Shown here: positions 45,392 to 60,300 of the stretch, piece after piece
How positions within the stretch are numbered: position 1 is the stretch's first letter
How the letters are laid out: every line of letters begins with the position of its first letter
Source of the DNA: Pseudomonas putida
GTDB taxonomy: Bacteria > Pseudomonadota > Gammaproteobacteria > Pseudomonadales > Pseudomonadaceae
Direction: 5' to 3'
NCBI RefSeq assembly: GCF_030159595.1
Contig: NZ_BSKJ01000001.1
Span: 186,001-250,000 of the forward strand
Length of the DNA stretch: 64,000 nucleotides
The notes under the pieces: model-generated
The model's input: only the letters and a program-made list of their open reading frames with translations
What the model was told of the DNA's origin: nothing
The model's database searches: none
Made by a program: the position numbers and the translations under genes

Positions 45392-48300
45392 TCAGACCAC
45401 ATGGATACCGTTCTGTACCCACAGGTGATGGCTCGGATCCTCCTGGGCCGTGTATTGGTTATAGTCGATGCCGTCGGCGGTTTGGTTCCCGACCAGGGTC
45501 CAGTTGTCCGTCATGTGAACCGTGTCTTTGTCGTCCCCCTTGATGATCAGTGTGTCGGTGCCGGTTTCGGTGATGGCCACCACGTCCGACAGGTTGAGGG
45601 TGAGCGCCACCGCGCTGGTGTCGTTGAGGTCGATGATTTCGATGTCATGCACCCGATCGGCCAGGTTGCCCAGGTCGATGCTGGCATCGCCGCCGCCCCA
45701 CAGCAGGGTGTCGGTGCCTGTGCCACCCTCGACGCTGGCGAAGTTCTGGTCGACCACCACCAGGGTGTCGTTACCCGCACCACCCAGCAGGGTGATATGG
45801 CCACCCTGGCTGCCGTCGAGGTGATCGTTGCCATCGGTGCCCGCGATCACTTCGCTGGAGGCCGCCGCTGCGACACTGGCCAGTGCTACCCCTTCGTCAC
45901 CCGTGTCGGCCAGCAGCGCCATGGTGGTGGTCAGGTTGGCGGCGTTGTCCAGGTTGATGGTGAGTGTTGCCGTGTCGGTGGTGCCGTTGGGATGGGTCAG
46001 TTCGTAGGTGAAGGTGTCGTGTTGGCCAATCACTGCCGAGGTCAACCCGGTGTTGAGGGTGTAGGTGTAGCTGCCGTCGGCATGCACCAGCAGCGTGCCG
46101 TAGGTACCCGCCACGCTGACCCCGTTGTAGCCCGGGATGGTGTAGGTGTTCGCCGCTGTCAGCACGCTCAGCACGGTCAGTGCCGAACCGACGTTATCGT
46201 CGCTCAGCAGGTTGCCGGTAGCCTGGGTAGCGCTGCCCACCACGAATTGGTCCAGGTGCGTGGCAGTGGCATTGACGGTGGTGGTGATCGAGCCGCCACC
46301 GATCCCGCCTGACGTCACTTTCACATGGTATGTGCCAGGGCCTTGGTCCTGGAAGGTGTAGGCGGCCCCACCTCCGAGCAAACTGATGAGCGAGCCCCCA
46401 TTCACCGTCTGTACCGAAACGTACAGGCCGGTCGCCGGGTTGAGCTTGAGCAGCTCGATGGTGGTCCCGCTGAGCAGGCCCACGAGGTTGGTGGAGTTCA
46501 CCACGACCTGCAGGTCGGTCAAGGTATTGGCTGCGACCGTGGTGGTATAGGTGGCAGAGCGTGAACCGACCACCGGCAGGCTGAGCGGTGTAAAGGTAAT
46601 GGTTGTGGTCGATTCCGGATTGATCAGGCTGATATGGCTGTTGCCCACGTCATTGACCGCATCCACCACCGTGGCCGGTGCAGCGTAGTTGCTGTTGCTC
46701 CACACCTCCGTGGCCTGTGGGCTGTCGATACGCACATACAGGTTGGCAGAGTCGGACAGGCCGTTCGCGTGCACCAGCTGGTAGCTGAACACATCGACCT
46801 TGCCGACGCTGGCCGGGCTGCCGTTCGGCGTGTAGGTGTAGCTGCCGTCTGCGCGGATCACCAGGGTGCCGTACAAGCCTTGTACCGTGGTGGCGGTGCC
46901 TGCCGCGACATAACTGCCGTCCTTGAACACCTGCAGCACGGCACCGCTGTCCGGGCCGCGGGCATCGACGGTGCCGTCGGTACCCACGTCGGTGATGACG
47001 TTGCCGGTGGTGGCGGTGCCAGTCCCTGTGAACTGGGTCAGGCTGGTAGCCGTGATGTCCAGCGAAGTGGTCACGTTGGTGATCAGGCCAATGCCGCCAC
47101 TGCCCACGGTCAGACGGTAGTCGCCGGCTTGCAGGGTGCCTATATCGACTTGCAGCCCCAGCGGCAGCACGATCAGGTCAAGCAGGCCCTGGGTATTGCC
47201 GGTGGCAAGGGTCACCCAGGCGCCGGTAGCGTCTTTCACTTGCAGGGTGAACGTGGAGTTATTGAGCAACGCCAACACGCTGTTGGTGGTCAGCGTGAGG
47301 GTCGGGTCCACCGTGGTGCCGGCGGCTACGGTCCAGGTGTAGGTCTTGGTGAAGCCCGACAAAAGCGTGGTGAAACTGTCGGTGTAGGTCTTGGTGGCGG
47401 AGACCGGCACCAGGTTGACCGTTGCCGTCGCCAGGTTGTCGCTGGCGATGACCGGTGCGTTGGCATCCACATCGGGTGCTGTGACGGTGACGTTGCCCGA
47501 CGCGTTGCCACGCGGGTCGGTGAGGGTCACCGAAAGGACCTGGCCGTTGTCCTGTGGCGGGGTCAGGGTCACAGTGAAACTGCCGTTCGGTTGCACGGTC
47601 GCGGTCTGCAGCACCGTGCCGCTGGCGCTGCGCACCGTGACCGTCGCGCCCGCCTCGCCACTGCCTGTGAGGGTACCGCCGTCGGCGCTGATCTGCAGGT
47701 TGCCGGCGGCTGCGGGTGGGGTCAGGTCGGGCGCGGTCAGCGCGGTGCTGGTGGAGACGTTGCCGGCGCTGTCCGTGAGAGTGACGCTGAGCGCCTGGTT
47801 GTCGATTTGCGCGGCAGCCAGGCTGACCACGAACACGCCGTTGCTGCCTACCGTTGCCGTGCCCAGAACGGTACCTGCGCTATTGCGCACGGTAACGGTG
47901 CTGCCGGCCTGGCCAGAGCCGCTGACCGAGGTGCCGTTGGTATTGATGCTGGCCAACGGCGCCGCTGGCGGCGTGGTGTCCGGTGCGGTCAGGCTGGTGC
48001 TGGCGGACAGGTTGCCAGCAGCATCGGTCTGGCGCACCACCAGCAGTTGCCCGTCGTTCTGTGGCGCGGTCAGGGTAATGCTGAAGGTGCCGTCGGGTTG
48101 CACCAGGCCGGTACCGACCTGGCCGTTCGGGCCTTGCACGGTGACGGTTGCGCCTGCTTCGCCGTTACCGGTCAGTACCGTACCCGTGCCGTTGATGGCC
48201 ACATTGGTCGGTACGGCTGGCGGCTGAACGTCGACAGCCGTGTAGTGGGTGCTGCCAGACACGTTACCTGCGACGTCGGCCTGGCTCACGCCCAGTACCT

Positions 48301-51300
48301 GGCCGTTGAGCTGCGCAGCGTTGAGGTTGACGGTGAACACGCCACCGCCATTTACCAACGCCGTGCCGAGCACGTTGTTGCTGGCGTCACGCACCGTCAC
48401 CGTGGCACCGGCTTCACCGGTACCGCTCAGCACCAGGCCGTTGGCCGACAGGCTGGTGACCACCGGGTTGGCTGGTGGGGTGATGTCGGCCGCTTGCAGG
48501 AAGACGGGCTGCGATTCGCTGCCCAGCAGCGAGACTGCCGTCACCGAGATGTGCTCGCCGTTGAGCTGTTGCGAGTTCAGCGTCAGGCTGAAACCACCAT
48601 TGCCTAGGTTAGCGGTACCTGAGCCGATCAGGTTTCCTGCGGCATCGTAGACGCGGATGCTTGCGCCGGTTGCTGCGGTACCGGTCAAGGTCAGGCCATC
48701 GCTGCCCAGGATCACGTTGGTCGGTGGTTCGGGTGGCGGGAGCAGAGGGGTGATGTATGTCGTGGCCCCGGAGGTATTGGTGCCGTCGGACTGTGTCACG
48801 GAAAGGAATGCGGCTGCGCCCGGCGTCGGCGAAAGGTTTATCTGGAAGTTGCCCGCAGCGTCCACCAAACCGGTCCCGATCACGGTACCGTTGATACCAC
48901 CGATTCTGACGGTGACCGTGGCATTGGCTTCGCCCCTGCCAGTCAGCGAACTGTAGGTGTTGTCGATCGCCAGGTTGGTCACCAAGGCGGGTGGTGAGGT
49001 GTCGCTGGTCTGGTAGCTGGCGGGTACCGAGGCGTTGCCGGCAGCGTCCGTGGACACCACTGTCAGCAGTTGGCCGTTGTTCTGTGCCGGGCTGATGGCA
49101 ACGGTGAACTGGCCGTTGTCACCAACCACAACCAGGCCCACGACGGTGTTGCTTGGGTTACGCACGGTAATGGTGGTGCCGGCTTCTGCCGTACCGGTCA
49201 TTGACGTGCCTGCGGGGTTGAGCAGCAGGTTGCCTGGCTGCATAGGCGGCGTCAGGTCTGGCGCGGTCATCTGCAGGGGCGCCGACGGGTTGCCGGTGGC
49301 GTCCTGGGTGATGACGGTCAGTACCTGGCCGTTGATTTGCGGGCTGTTCAGGTCGAGGACAAAAGTGCCATCCGGGTCGACAGTCACTTGGCCCAGCAGG
49401 TCGCCGTTGTTGTTGAGCACGGTGACGTGGGTACCGGCTTCGGCGGTGCCGATCACTTGGGTACCGCTGTCGTTGATCGAGGCAATCACGGTGGCCGGTG
49501 GTGTGGTGTCCAACGCCGTGACGGTGCTGATCGACGATATGTTGCCGCTGCTGTCGGTCAGCGTTACTTGCAGCACCTGGCCATTGAGTTGCGGTGTATC
49601 CAGTTCGACCACGAAGGTGCCGCTGGCGGCCACCACGGCCGTACCGACCTGTGTGGTGCCGACATAGACGCGCACTGTCGCACCTGCTTCGCCGACACCG
49701 CCCAGTTCATCGCCTGCCACATTGAGCCGCAGCTCGGTCGCGGCGGCAGGCGGCGTATGGTCCGGTGCCTGCACGGTGACCGGCAAGCTGATGTTGCCGG
49801 GTGGGTCGGCCTGTTGCACCGACAGCACCTGGTGGTTGATTTGCGCGGGTGAGAGCTCAACGCGGAAAGTACCGTCTGCCAGTACCGTGCCGGTACCCAC
49901 CACGGCACCGGCGGCGTTGCTCACGGTGACTGTCGCGCCCGCTTCGCCCAGGCCGCTGACCACGCTGCCATCGGCGTTGATCACCACTGCGGTAAGCGCG
50001 GCCGGCGGGGTGAAGTCCGGGGTTTGCAGGGTGGCCACGGCCGACACGTTGCCGGCCGCATCAGCCTGGGTGAAGCTGAGCAGCTCGGCGTTGCCCAGCG
50101 CCGGGCTCAGGGTGATGGTGAAGTGGCCGCTGGCATCGACGGTGGCGCTGCCGATTGGCTGGCCTGCCGGGTTGGTCACTGTCACCAGCGCGCCGACTTC
50201 GCCACGGCCGGTGATGGTCACGCCATCACTGGAGATGGCCAGCTCGGCGGGTGCTGCGGGTGGCGTTGTGTCCGGCGCGGTGACGGTGCTGGCGGCGGAC
50301 TGGTTGCCAGCCGCATCGGTCAGCACTACCTGCACCTGCTGGCCGTTGGCTTGAGGCGAGGCGAGGTTGACCTGGAAGGTGCCGTCGGCGCGTACCGTTG
50401 CACTGCCCAGCACCGTGCCGTCGGCGGCGAGCACGCGAACAGCGGCCCCCGCTTCGCCGGAACCGTTGAGCAGGCTGCCACCGCCGGCGAAGGCCAGGTT
50501 GTCGGGGGCATCTGGCGCCACGCGGTCCGGGGCGGTCAGGCTGACGCTGTTGGACTCGTTGCCGGCTACATCGGACTGGCTGGCACTGAGCTGTTCGCCG
50601 TTGACTTGCGCGGCGCTCAGGTTGACGCTGAAGTTGCCACTGGCATCGACCACGGCGGTGCCCAGGTCTATACCGCCTTCACCTGTCACGGTAACGGTAG
50701 CCCCAGGCTCACCGCGCCCACTGAGTACCAGGCCGTCGTTGGACAGCACCAGGTGGGTCAGCGGTAGCGGTGCCGTTGTGTCCGGCGCCTGCAGGGTCGC
50801 CGGCAGCGATACGGCGCCGTCGCTGCCGGTGGCGCTCACTTCCAGCACCTCGCCGTTAGCCTGGGCGCTGCCGAGGTTGACGGTGAAGGTGCCGTCGTTG
50901 GCCACCTGGCTGCTGCCCAACAATGCGCCATTGGGGCCATACACCTTGACCGTGCTGCCCACCGCTGCGGTGCCAGTCACCGACAGGCCGTCGGCGGCCA
51001 GTACCAGGTTGTCCGGTGTTGCCGGTGCCAGAAGGCCCGGCGCGGTGACGTTTTGTGCGGGGGAGACGTTCTGTGCGGCATCGGCCTGGACCACGCTCAG
51101 GCTTTCACCCGTGATCGCGGCTGGCGACAGGGTTACGCTGAAGTGACCGTCAGCGCCGACTGTGGCTGTGCCCAGCACGGTGTTGTCGGGTGCCCGCACG
51201 GTGACTGTCGCACCGGCTTCGCCATTGCCAGTCAGGGTGGTGCCACTGGCAGAAACCGCCAGGTTGGTCACGGCCGCTGGCGGCGTGGTATCGGCTGCGG

Positions 51301-54300
51301 TGTAAGGCGTGACCGGCGACACGTTGCCGGCTGCGTCGGTGGCGGTTACTTGCAGGGCCTGCCCGTTGGTCTGGGCACTGTTCAGGGTGACCTGGAAGGT
51401 GCCGTTGCTGCCGACGACCGCAGTGCCCAGCACATTGCCGCTGGCATCGCGCACGGTCACGGTGCTGCCGGTTTCGGCGTTACCGGTGAGTTGCAGCCCG
51501 GTGGCCGCCAGGGCCAGTGCGGTCGGTGCGGCGGGTGGCGTGAAGTCCGGCGCGGTCACCGCCACGGCAGCAGAGGTGTTGTTGCCCGCGTCGGTCTGGG
51601 TAACGCTCAGGTACTGGGCATTGAGCTGGGCGCTGTTCAGGGTCAGGGTGAAGCTGCCGTTGGCAGCCACCAGACCGGTGCCGATGATGGTGCCGTCCGG
51701 GCCGCGCACGGTGACCGTGGCCCCGGCTTCGCCCAGTCCGGTCAGGGTCAGGCCGTTGTTGTTCAGCGCCACGTTGGTCAGCGGGGCTGGTGGGGTCAGG
51801 TCCGGGGTTGCCACGTTGACGGCTGGCGACGTGTTGCCGGCGGCATCTGCTTGCGTCACACCGATGGCCTGGCCAGTGGTTTGCGGGGTGTCGAAGGTCA
51901 CCGTAAAGCGACCGTCGGCACCCACGGTGGCCGTGCCCAGTACGGCACCGGCGGCGTTGCGCACCTGCACGGTAGCACCCACTTCGCCGCTGCCGGACAG
52001 CTGCCGGCCGTCCTGGCTCAGTACCGGGTTGGTGATGGCGGCCGGTGGCGTGCGGTCTGGCGTGGCCAGGCTGGCCGGGCCGGAGATGTTGCCGGCGGCA
52101 TCGCTGAGGGTGACTTGCAGCGGGCTGCCGCTGGTTTGCGCGCTGGGCAGGGTGACCTGGAACTGGCCGCTCTGGTTGACGGTGCCGGTGGCCAGGATGG
52201 CGCCACTGGCATCGCGTACGGTCACGGTAGCGCCGGCTTCGCCTTGGCCGCTGAGCACGGTGGCCGCGTTGTTGAGGCTGAGGTTGCTGGCAGCCAGCGG
52301 TGCCTGCAGGTCGGGTGCTTGCAGAGTGGCCGCGAGTGAAACGTTACCCGCAGCGTCGGCCTGGGTCACGATCAGGTTCTGCCCATTGGCCACGGCTGGC
52401 GAGAAGCTGATGCTGAACAGGCCGTTGCTGCCAACGGGTGCAGTACCCAGCACGTTGCCCTGCGCATCCACCACGCGCACGGTAGCGCCCACTTCGCCCT
52501 GGCCGGTCAGCGTGCTGCCGGTGGCGTTTAGCACGACTTGGGTTGGCGCGTTGGGTGCCGTGGTGTCATTGGCCACGATGATGGCCGGCACCGAAGGCAG
52601 GCCATCGACGGTAGCCTTGGCACTGACCTGCAAGATCTGGGCGTTGAGCTGGGCGTTCTGGAAGAACACGCGGAAGGTGCCATCGCTGCCGACGGTGGCG
52701 GTGCCCAGGGTGGTGCTACCAGAGGTCACGGTGATCAGCGAACCGATCGTGCCCTGGCCGGTCAGCAGGAAGCCGTCGGCACTGATGGACAGGGCCGATG
52801 GCGTGGCCACCTCGGTGCCGGTCGGGCCAGCCAGTGGCACCTCGGGCGATTCGTTGCCGGCAGGGTCGATCACGACCACATCGACGGTTTCGCCGGTGGT
52901 CAGCGGCGGGTCGACGTCAACCACGAAGGTACCGTCGGGCCCTACGGTTATCGTGCCGCGCACGCTGCCATCATCCTGGTTGCGGATCTCCACCGTGCTG
53001 CCAGGCTCCGCAGTACCACCCACGGTGCTGCCGTCCGGGTTCACGGTAAGGCCGGTGGCCGCATCCGGTTTGGTTGTATCCGGGGCGTTGACGGAGACCG
53101 GAGCAGAGTCGTTACCGGCTGCGTCGGTCACCACCACGGTCACGGTCTGGCCATTGGTCAGCGGGGTATCCAGCGGTACGCTGAAACTGCCATCTGAATC
53201 GACGGCCACCACGACCACATTGCCATTCCCGTCGTTCACGGACACCGAGTTGGCGCCAGGCGCACTGCCAGTGACGGTGCTGCCGTCCGGACTGACCAGC
53301 ACACCTGTGGGCGCCGCAGGTGGCGTGATGTCCGGCGCATTGATCTGGCCGGGCAGGGACACATTGCCGGCGGTATCGGTCAGGGTCACATTGAGTGACT
53401 GGCCGTCCAGTTGGGCGGGCGAGAGCGGCACTGTGAAGCGGCCACCTGGCGGCACGACGATGGTACCCACCAGGGTGCCGTCGGTAAGCCGCACTTCCAC
53501 CGTGGACCCTGCTTCACCGGTACCCTGGATGGCGTTGCCGCCAGGGGTGATGGTGAGGCCGCCCGGTGCCGTTGGCGCGCTGCTGTCATCGGCGGTGAGG
53601 CTGGCAGAGGGTGAGGCATTGCCACCGCCATCGATCAAGACCACGGACAATACTTCGCCGTTGGTTTGGGCGGGGGCGAGTGGTACTTCGAACGTGCCGT
53701 CGGGCTCCACCTGAATGCTGCCCAGCAGGTCGCCTGCCGCGTTGCGAACCTCTACGGTGCTGCCTGCCTCGCCTTGACCGCTGAGCAGGGTACCGGTCGG
53801 ATCCAGGCCCAGGCCTTGCGCCGGTAGCGGTGCCTCGAAGTCAGGCGCAGTCACGGTACCGGCGGGCGAGTCGTTGCCAGCGTTGTCTGCCTGGGTGACA
53901 GACAGGGTCTGGCCATTGAGCTGCGGCGGGTCGATGCTCACCAGGAAGCTGCCATCGGGCTGAACCGTGGCGGTGCCCAGCACGGTACCCGCGGTGTTGG
54001 TGACACTCACCTGCGCCCCCGGCTCGCCGCTGCCGGTAATGGTCCGGCCATCGCCGGACAGGGTCAGGCCGGTCGGGGTAGCTGGCAACTCGGTGTCCGG
54101 CGCCGGCAGGTCGACTGCCGGTGACAGGTTGCCGGTTGGGTCACGCTGCTCAACGGTCAGTGCCTGGCCGTTGGTTTGCGGTGGGATGAGGGTAATTTCG
54201 AACGCGCCGCCGGCGCCGACCAGTGTGCTGCCCAACACGCTGCCATCCGGCCCACGCACGGTCACGGTGGCGCCAGCTTCGCCGCTGCCGGTGACCGTGG

Positions 54301-57300
54301 TGCCGGTGCCATCGATGGTCGGGTTGCTGACCGCCTGCGGTGGCGTGGAGTCGGGGGCTGTAAAGCTCACCGGCCCCGCGCTGTTGCCCAGGTTGTCGGT
54401 GGCCTCGACGCTCAGGCTTTCACCATTGCGCTGTGGTGCGTTGAGGGTGACGTCGAAGCGGCCGTCCCCACCCACCGTGGCGATACCCAGCACGTTGCCG
54501 TTGGCATCGCGCACGGTGACGATGGAGCCGCTTTGGCCCAGGCCGGTCAGGTGAATGCCTGCGGTATCGACAGCCATCCCCGAGGGTTGCAGCGGGCCAT
54601 CGGTATCGGGTGCGATGAGGGTGGCGGTTGAGGTGTTGCCGGCAGCATCGCGCAGCACCACGTCCAGCTCTTGGCCGTCGGTCTGCGGCGGGTTGAGGAC
54701 CACGCTGATCACGCCGTCGGCGCCGACCTGGGCGTTGCCCAGCAGGGTACCTTGGGCGCTTATGACCTGCACGGTGGTGCCTGGTTCACCGCGGCCGGTG
54801 AGCAGGCTGCCATCGGCGCTTACTTGCAGTTGGCTGGCTTCATTGGGCGGGGTGATATCGGGGGCGGTGATCTGGGTCGGCAGCGAGCTGTTGCCCGCGC
54901 CATCGACAGCCACCACATCCAGGGTTTCGCCGTTGGCCTGTGACGGGTTCAGGTTGATGACGAAGCTGCCGCCCGGGCCCGCCTGGGCGCTGCCCAACAC
55001 ATTGCCCTGGGCATCGCGCACCTGCACTTGCGTGCCTACCGGTGCGATACCGGCGACGCTGGAGCCGTCGCCGGCTATCACCACCCCGCTCGGGCTCTCG
55101 GGCAGCGGTGCATTGGCAACCGTCACACTGAGCCCCACCGACGTATTGCCAGCGGCATCGATCTGCACCAGCACGAGGGTTTCGCCCGCAGCCAGCGGCA
55201 CTTCAAGGTCGACCACGAAGCTGCCATTCGGAGCCACGTTGCCGGTACCGATGACGGTGCCCTGTGCATCACGCACTTCCACCTTGGCACCGGGTTCGCC
55301 ACGGCCAGACACGGCCAGGCTGCCATCAGCTGCCACCACGTCGGTGACAAGTGTCGGGTCGGTGATGTCCGGTGCCACATAGCTTAGTGGTACCGAACTG
55401 TTGCCTGCCGCGTCTGTCACGGTAATGGACAAGGTTTCGCCATTGGCCTGTGGCGGGTCGAGGGTAAGGCTGAAACTGCCATCAGGTTGAGCAATGGCGC
55501 TGCCGATCAGGTTGCCCGAGGCATCTTTCACCTCCACCCGGGCGCCGCCTTCGGCAGTGCCGGTCAGGCTATCGCCATCGGTCAGTACCAGGCCTGTTGG
55601 TTGCAGCGGTGCCACAAGGTCTGGTGCCGTCAGCGGGCTAGGTGTGGAGACGTTACCGGCAGCATCGGTCAGGGTCACTTGCAGGGCCGAGCCATCGACC
55701 ACCGGGGTTGGCAGTTGCACATTGAAGCTGCCGTCGGGCTGTACGGTGCCGCTTATCAGCACTTGGCCCTGATCATCGAGCACTTTCACGGTGGCGCCCA
55801 CTTCGCCACGACCGGAGACCGTACGGCCATCGTTGCTGATGACCACCTCGGTAGCAGGTTGCGGCGGCGTAGTATCACCGCCGTTGTCCACGATCGGTGC
55901 GGTAACGCTACCTGCCGTGGAGGCGTTGCCAGCGGCATCGGTAGCGGTCACCTGCAACTGCTCGCCTGCCACTTGTGGCGGAGTAAGGCCGATGCTGAAG
56001 GCCCCGTTGGCGCCGACGACGATGCTGCCCAGCAAGGTAGTGCCGTCGGCGGCCAGCACACGCACGGTGCTGCCGGCCTCGGCACGCCCAGTCACCACGC
56101 TGCCATCGGCGCTGACGGCCAGTTCGCTTGGCGTGACGGGCGCAGTGATATCGGGCGCGGTGACTTGTGCTGGCAGCGACGAGGTACCGTTGCTGTCGAT
56201 GGCCACTACGTCGAGCAGCTCACCGTTGGCCTGAGCCGGGTTGAGCACAACAGTGAAGGTGCCCCCAGCACCCACCACGATACTGCCGACCACGGAGCCG
56301 TCGGCATCATGCACTTCCACACGGCTGCCGACCGGTGCAGTGCCGCTGATGCTGGTGCCGTCTGCGGCGACTACCAGGTCGCTCGGGCTGGCCGGTGTGG
56401 TCACCAGCGGTACGTCGAAGGTCAACGCGTCGGAGGCATTGCCGCTGGCGTCGGTCTGCACCAGGTTCAGGCGTTCACCCGGCTGCGCAGCCGGGTCGAG
56501 GTCGAGCAGGAAGGTGCCGTTGCCGGTCACTGTGCCTGTGCCGATCAGCGTGCCATTGGTATCCCGCACCTCTACGGTGGCACCGGCTTCACCGCGCCCA
56601 CTCAGGGTCAGGCCATCGGCACCGACCACGATATTGCTGACCTGCGCAGGTGCGGTGATGTCCGGGGCGTTGAACGCAAGCGGCGTCGAGGTATTGCCTG
56701 TGGCGTCCAGCAGGCGGATGTCGAGGACTTCGCCATTGGCCTGGGCAGGGGACAGGGTAACGCTGAAGCTGCCGTTCGGGTTGACCACACCACTGCCGAT
56801 CACGTTGCCTGAGGCATCGCGCACCTGCACGGTGGCGCCAGGCTCACCGCTACCGGTCAACGTAACGCCGCCGGCCAGGTCCAGGCCGGTTGGCTGCGCT
56901 GGGGCCTGCAAGTCTGGGGAGGCCACCGTGCCAGGGGTTGAGGCATTGCCGGCGGCATCGGTCAGCACCACTTGCAGGGTGCTGCCATCATTGACCGGCG
57001 GGGCCAAGGTGATCTGGAAGGTGCCATCCGGGTTGACCGTGCCGCTGGCCAGCACGTTGCCCTGGGCATCGCGCACCTGCACGCTTGCACCCGCTTCGCC
57101 ACGGCCGTTCAGTTGGCCACCGGCCAAGGTGATCGTCAGGTTGGTCGGGGCCTGAGGTGGCGTGATATCGACACCGTCGATATCTGGCGCAGTGACGTTA
57201 CCGGCACTGGAGGCATTGCCGGTGGCGTCGGTGGCGGTGACTTGCAGCACTTCGCCGTCGACCTGCGGTGGGCTGAGGGTGATGCTGAAGCTACCTGTCG

Positions 57301-60300
57301 CACCCACTACCGCCGTACCCAGCACGGTAGACCCGTCGGCTGCCAGCACACGTACGGTGCTGCCCACCTCGGCGCGGCCGGTGACGACGGTGCCATTGGC
57401 ATTGATCGCGAGTTCGCTCGGGGCAACCGGGGCGGTGATGTCCGGCGCACTGACCTGCACGGGAAGGGACGATGCCCCTGTGCCGTCGATGGCCACCACA
57501 TCCAGCAGTTCGCCGTTGGCCTGGGCCGGGTTGAGGATGATGGTGAAGGTGCCATCGGCGCCCACCACCACGCTACCGACCAGGTTGCCATTGCCATCAC
57601 GCACTTCCACACGGCTGCCGACCGGGGCAGAACCCTCGAGGCGGGTGCCATCAGCGGCAACCACCAGGCCGCTCGGGCTGTCGGGGGCAGTGGTCAGTGG
57701 CACCTCATACTGCAAGGCTTCCGACGCGTTGCCGCTCGGGTCGGTTTGCACCAGGCTCAGCACGGCGCCCGGCTGGGCTGCCGGGTCGAGGTTGACCACG
57801 AAGGTGCCGTTGGTGCCGACCGTGGCGGTGCCGATGACGGTACCGCCGGCATCACGCACTTCAACGTTGGCCCCCGCTTCGCCGCGACCGCTGAGCACCA
57901 GGCCACCGGCACCGACTACAACACTGCTGACGGCAGCAGGCGGGGTGATGTCGGGTGCATCGAACTGCAGTGGCGCAGAGCTGTTGCCGGCGGCATCCAC
58001 CACCCTCACGTCCAGCGCCTCGCCATTGGCCTGGGCAGGGAACAGTGTGACGCTGAAGGTACCGCCCGCGTTGACCAGTCCCGTGCCAATCACATTGCCG
58101 GCGCTGTTGCGCACCTGCACGACGGCACCGGGTTCTCCGCGACCGGTGAAGGTGACGCCATCGGCCAGTGCCAGGTCGGTGGGTTGCGCTGGAGCCTGTA
58201 GATCCTGCGAGGTGACCGAGCCGGGTTGCGAGACGTTGCCGGCGGCGTCGGTGAGGGTGACCTGCACGGTACTGCCGTCGTTCACGGCAGGGGTCAAGGT
58301 CACGGTGAAAGCGCCATCCGGGCCGACCGTACCGGTTGCCAGAACCGTGCCGGCGGCGTCACGCACCTGCACGGTGGTGCCGGCCTCACCACGCCCGCTC
58401 AGCTGGCTGCCGGCCAGTGTGATCGCCAGGTTGGTCGGAGTGTCGGGTGGCGTGGTATCGCCACCGTCGATGTCTGGCGCGGTGACTGAACCTGCGGTCG
58501 AGGTGTTGCCTGCCGCATCGGTGGCAGTGGCTTGCAGCACTTCGCCGTCGACCTGCGGTGGGCTTAGGGTGATGCTGAAGCTTCCGGTGGCGCCAACCAC
58601 GACGGTACCCAGTACGGTGGTGCCATCGGCGGCCAGCACGCGCACGGTGCTACCCGGTTCGGCGCGGCCGGTGACGGCAGTGCCATCGGCGTTGACGGCC
58701 AGTTCGCTCGGGGCGGCAGGCGCGGTAATGTCTGGCGCGTTGATCTGCGTTGGCAGCGACGATACTCCAGCATCGTCGATGGCTACTACGTCCAGCAGTT
58801 CGCCATTGGCCTGGGCCGGGGCCAGAACGACGGTGAAGCTGCCATCAGGGCTGGCCACGACACTGCCGATCAGCGTGCCGTTGGCGTCGTGCACTTCCAC
58901 GCGGGTACCGGCAGGCGCCGTGCCGCTGATACTGGTGCCGTCCTCGGCGAACACCAGTTCGCTGGGGCTGGCCGGGGCGGTGGTTACCGGGACTTCGAAC
59001 TGCAGCGCTTCGGAGGCGTTGCCGCTTGGGTCGGTCTGCACCAGGCTCAGTTGCTCGCCGGGCTGCACGGCCGGGTCGAGGTCGATCAGGAAGGTGCCGT
59101 TGGCAGCCACCACGCCGGTGCCGATCAGTGTGCCATTGGCATCACGCACCTCGACCGTGGCGCCGGCTTCGCCACGTCCGCTCAGGGCCAGGCCGCCGCT
59201 GGCGACCGCGATGTTGCTGACCGTGGCAGGTGGCGTGATATCCGGGGCATCGAACTGCAGCGGCGCAGAGGTGTTGCCAGCCGCGTCTACAAGGCGAACG
59301 TCCAGCGCTTCGCCATTGGCCTGGGCAGGCGAGAGGGTGACGCTGAACAGCCCATCGGCACCGACTACGCCCGTACCGATGATGTTGCCGCCAGCATCGC
59401 GCACCTGCACGGTGGCACCCGGTTCGCCGCGACCGGTGAAGGTCGCGCCATCGGCCAGGGCCAGATCGGTGGGTTGAGCCGGAGGCAACAGATCACTGGA
59501 TGTTACCGAGCCGGGCTGCGAAACGTTGCCGGCAGCGTCGGTCAGGGTGACCTGCAGGGTGCTGCCATCGATCACAGCAGGGGCGAGGGTGACGGTGAAA
59601 GTGCCATCAGCACCCACTGTGCCTGTCGCGATGACATTGCCTGCGGCATCTCGGACCTGCACGGTGGTGCCGGCTTCGCCACGCCCGCTCAGCTGGCTAC
59701 CTGCCAAACTGATGATCAGATTGGTTGGCGCTGCGGGTGGCGTGGTATCGACGCCGTCGATATCCGGTGCGGTGACCGAGCTGGCCGTTGAGGTATTGCC
59801 GGCCGCATCGGTTGCAGTAGCTTGCAATACTTCGCCGTCTACTTGCGGCGGAGTCAGGTTGATGCTGAACACGCCGGTCGGGCCGACCACGGCGGTGCCC
59901 AGTTCGGTGCCATTGGCAGAAACGATGCGCACGGTGCTGCCCGGTTCGGCACGGCCGGTAAGCACGGTGCCGTCAGCGCTGACGGCCAGATCGGTCGGGG
60001 CGGCAGGCGCAGTGATATCCGGTGCGGTGATTTGTGCGGGCAGCGAAGAGACGCCGCTGTCATCGATGGCGACCACATCCAGCAACTCGCCGTTGGCCTG
60101 GGCGGGATTGAGCTCGATGCTGAAGGTGCCGTCGGCGTTGGCAATGGCACTGCCGATCAGCGTGCCGTTGGCGTCATGGACCTCTACGCGGGTGCCAGCA
60201 GGGGCGGAACCGGTGAGGGTAGTGCCGTCGGCATCGATGACCAGGTTGCTCGGGCTGTCTGGTGCGGTGGTCAGCGGTACATCGTATTCGAGGGCAACGG

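Noticed and set aside
51309..59477. Several 400-800-residue open frames on the plus strand inside lapF
   Set aside because: They repeat with the same period as lapF and are its codon-biased antisense shadows. They show Ser/Pro/Thr low-complexity without a start signal.
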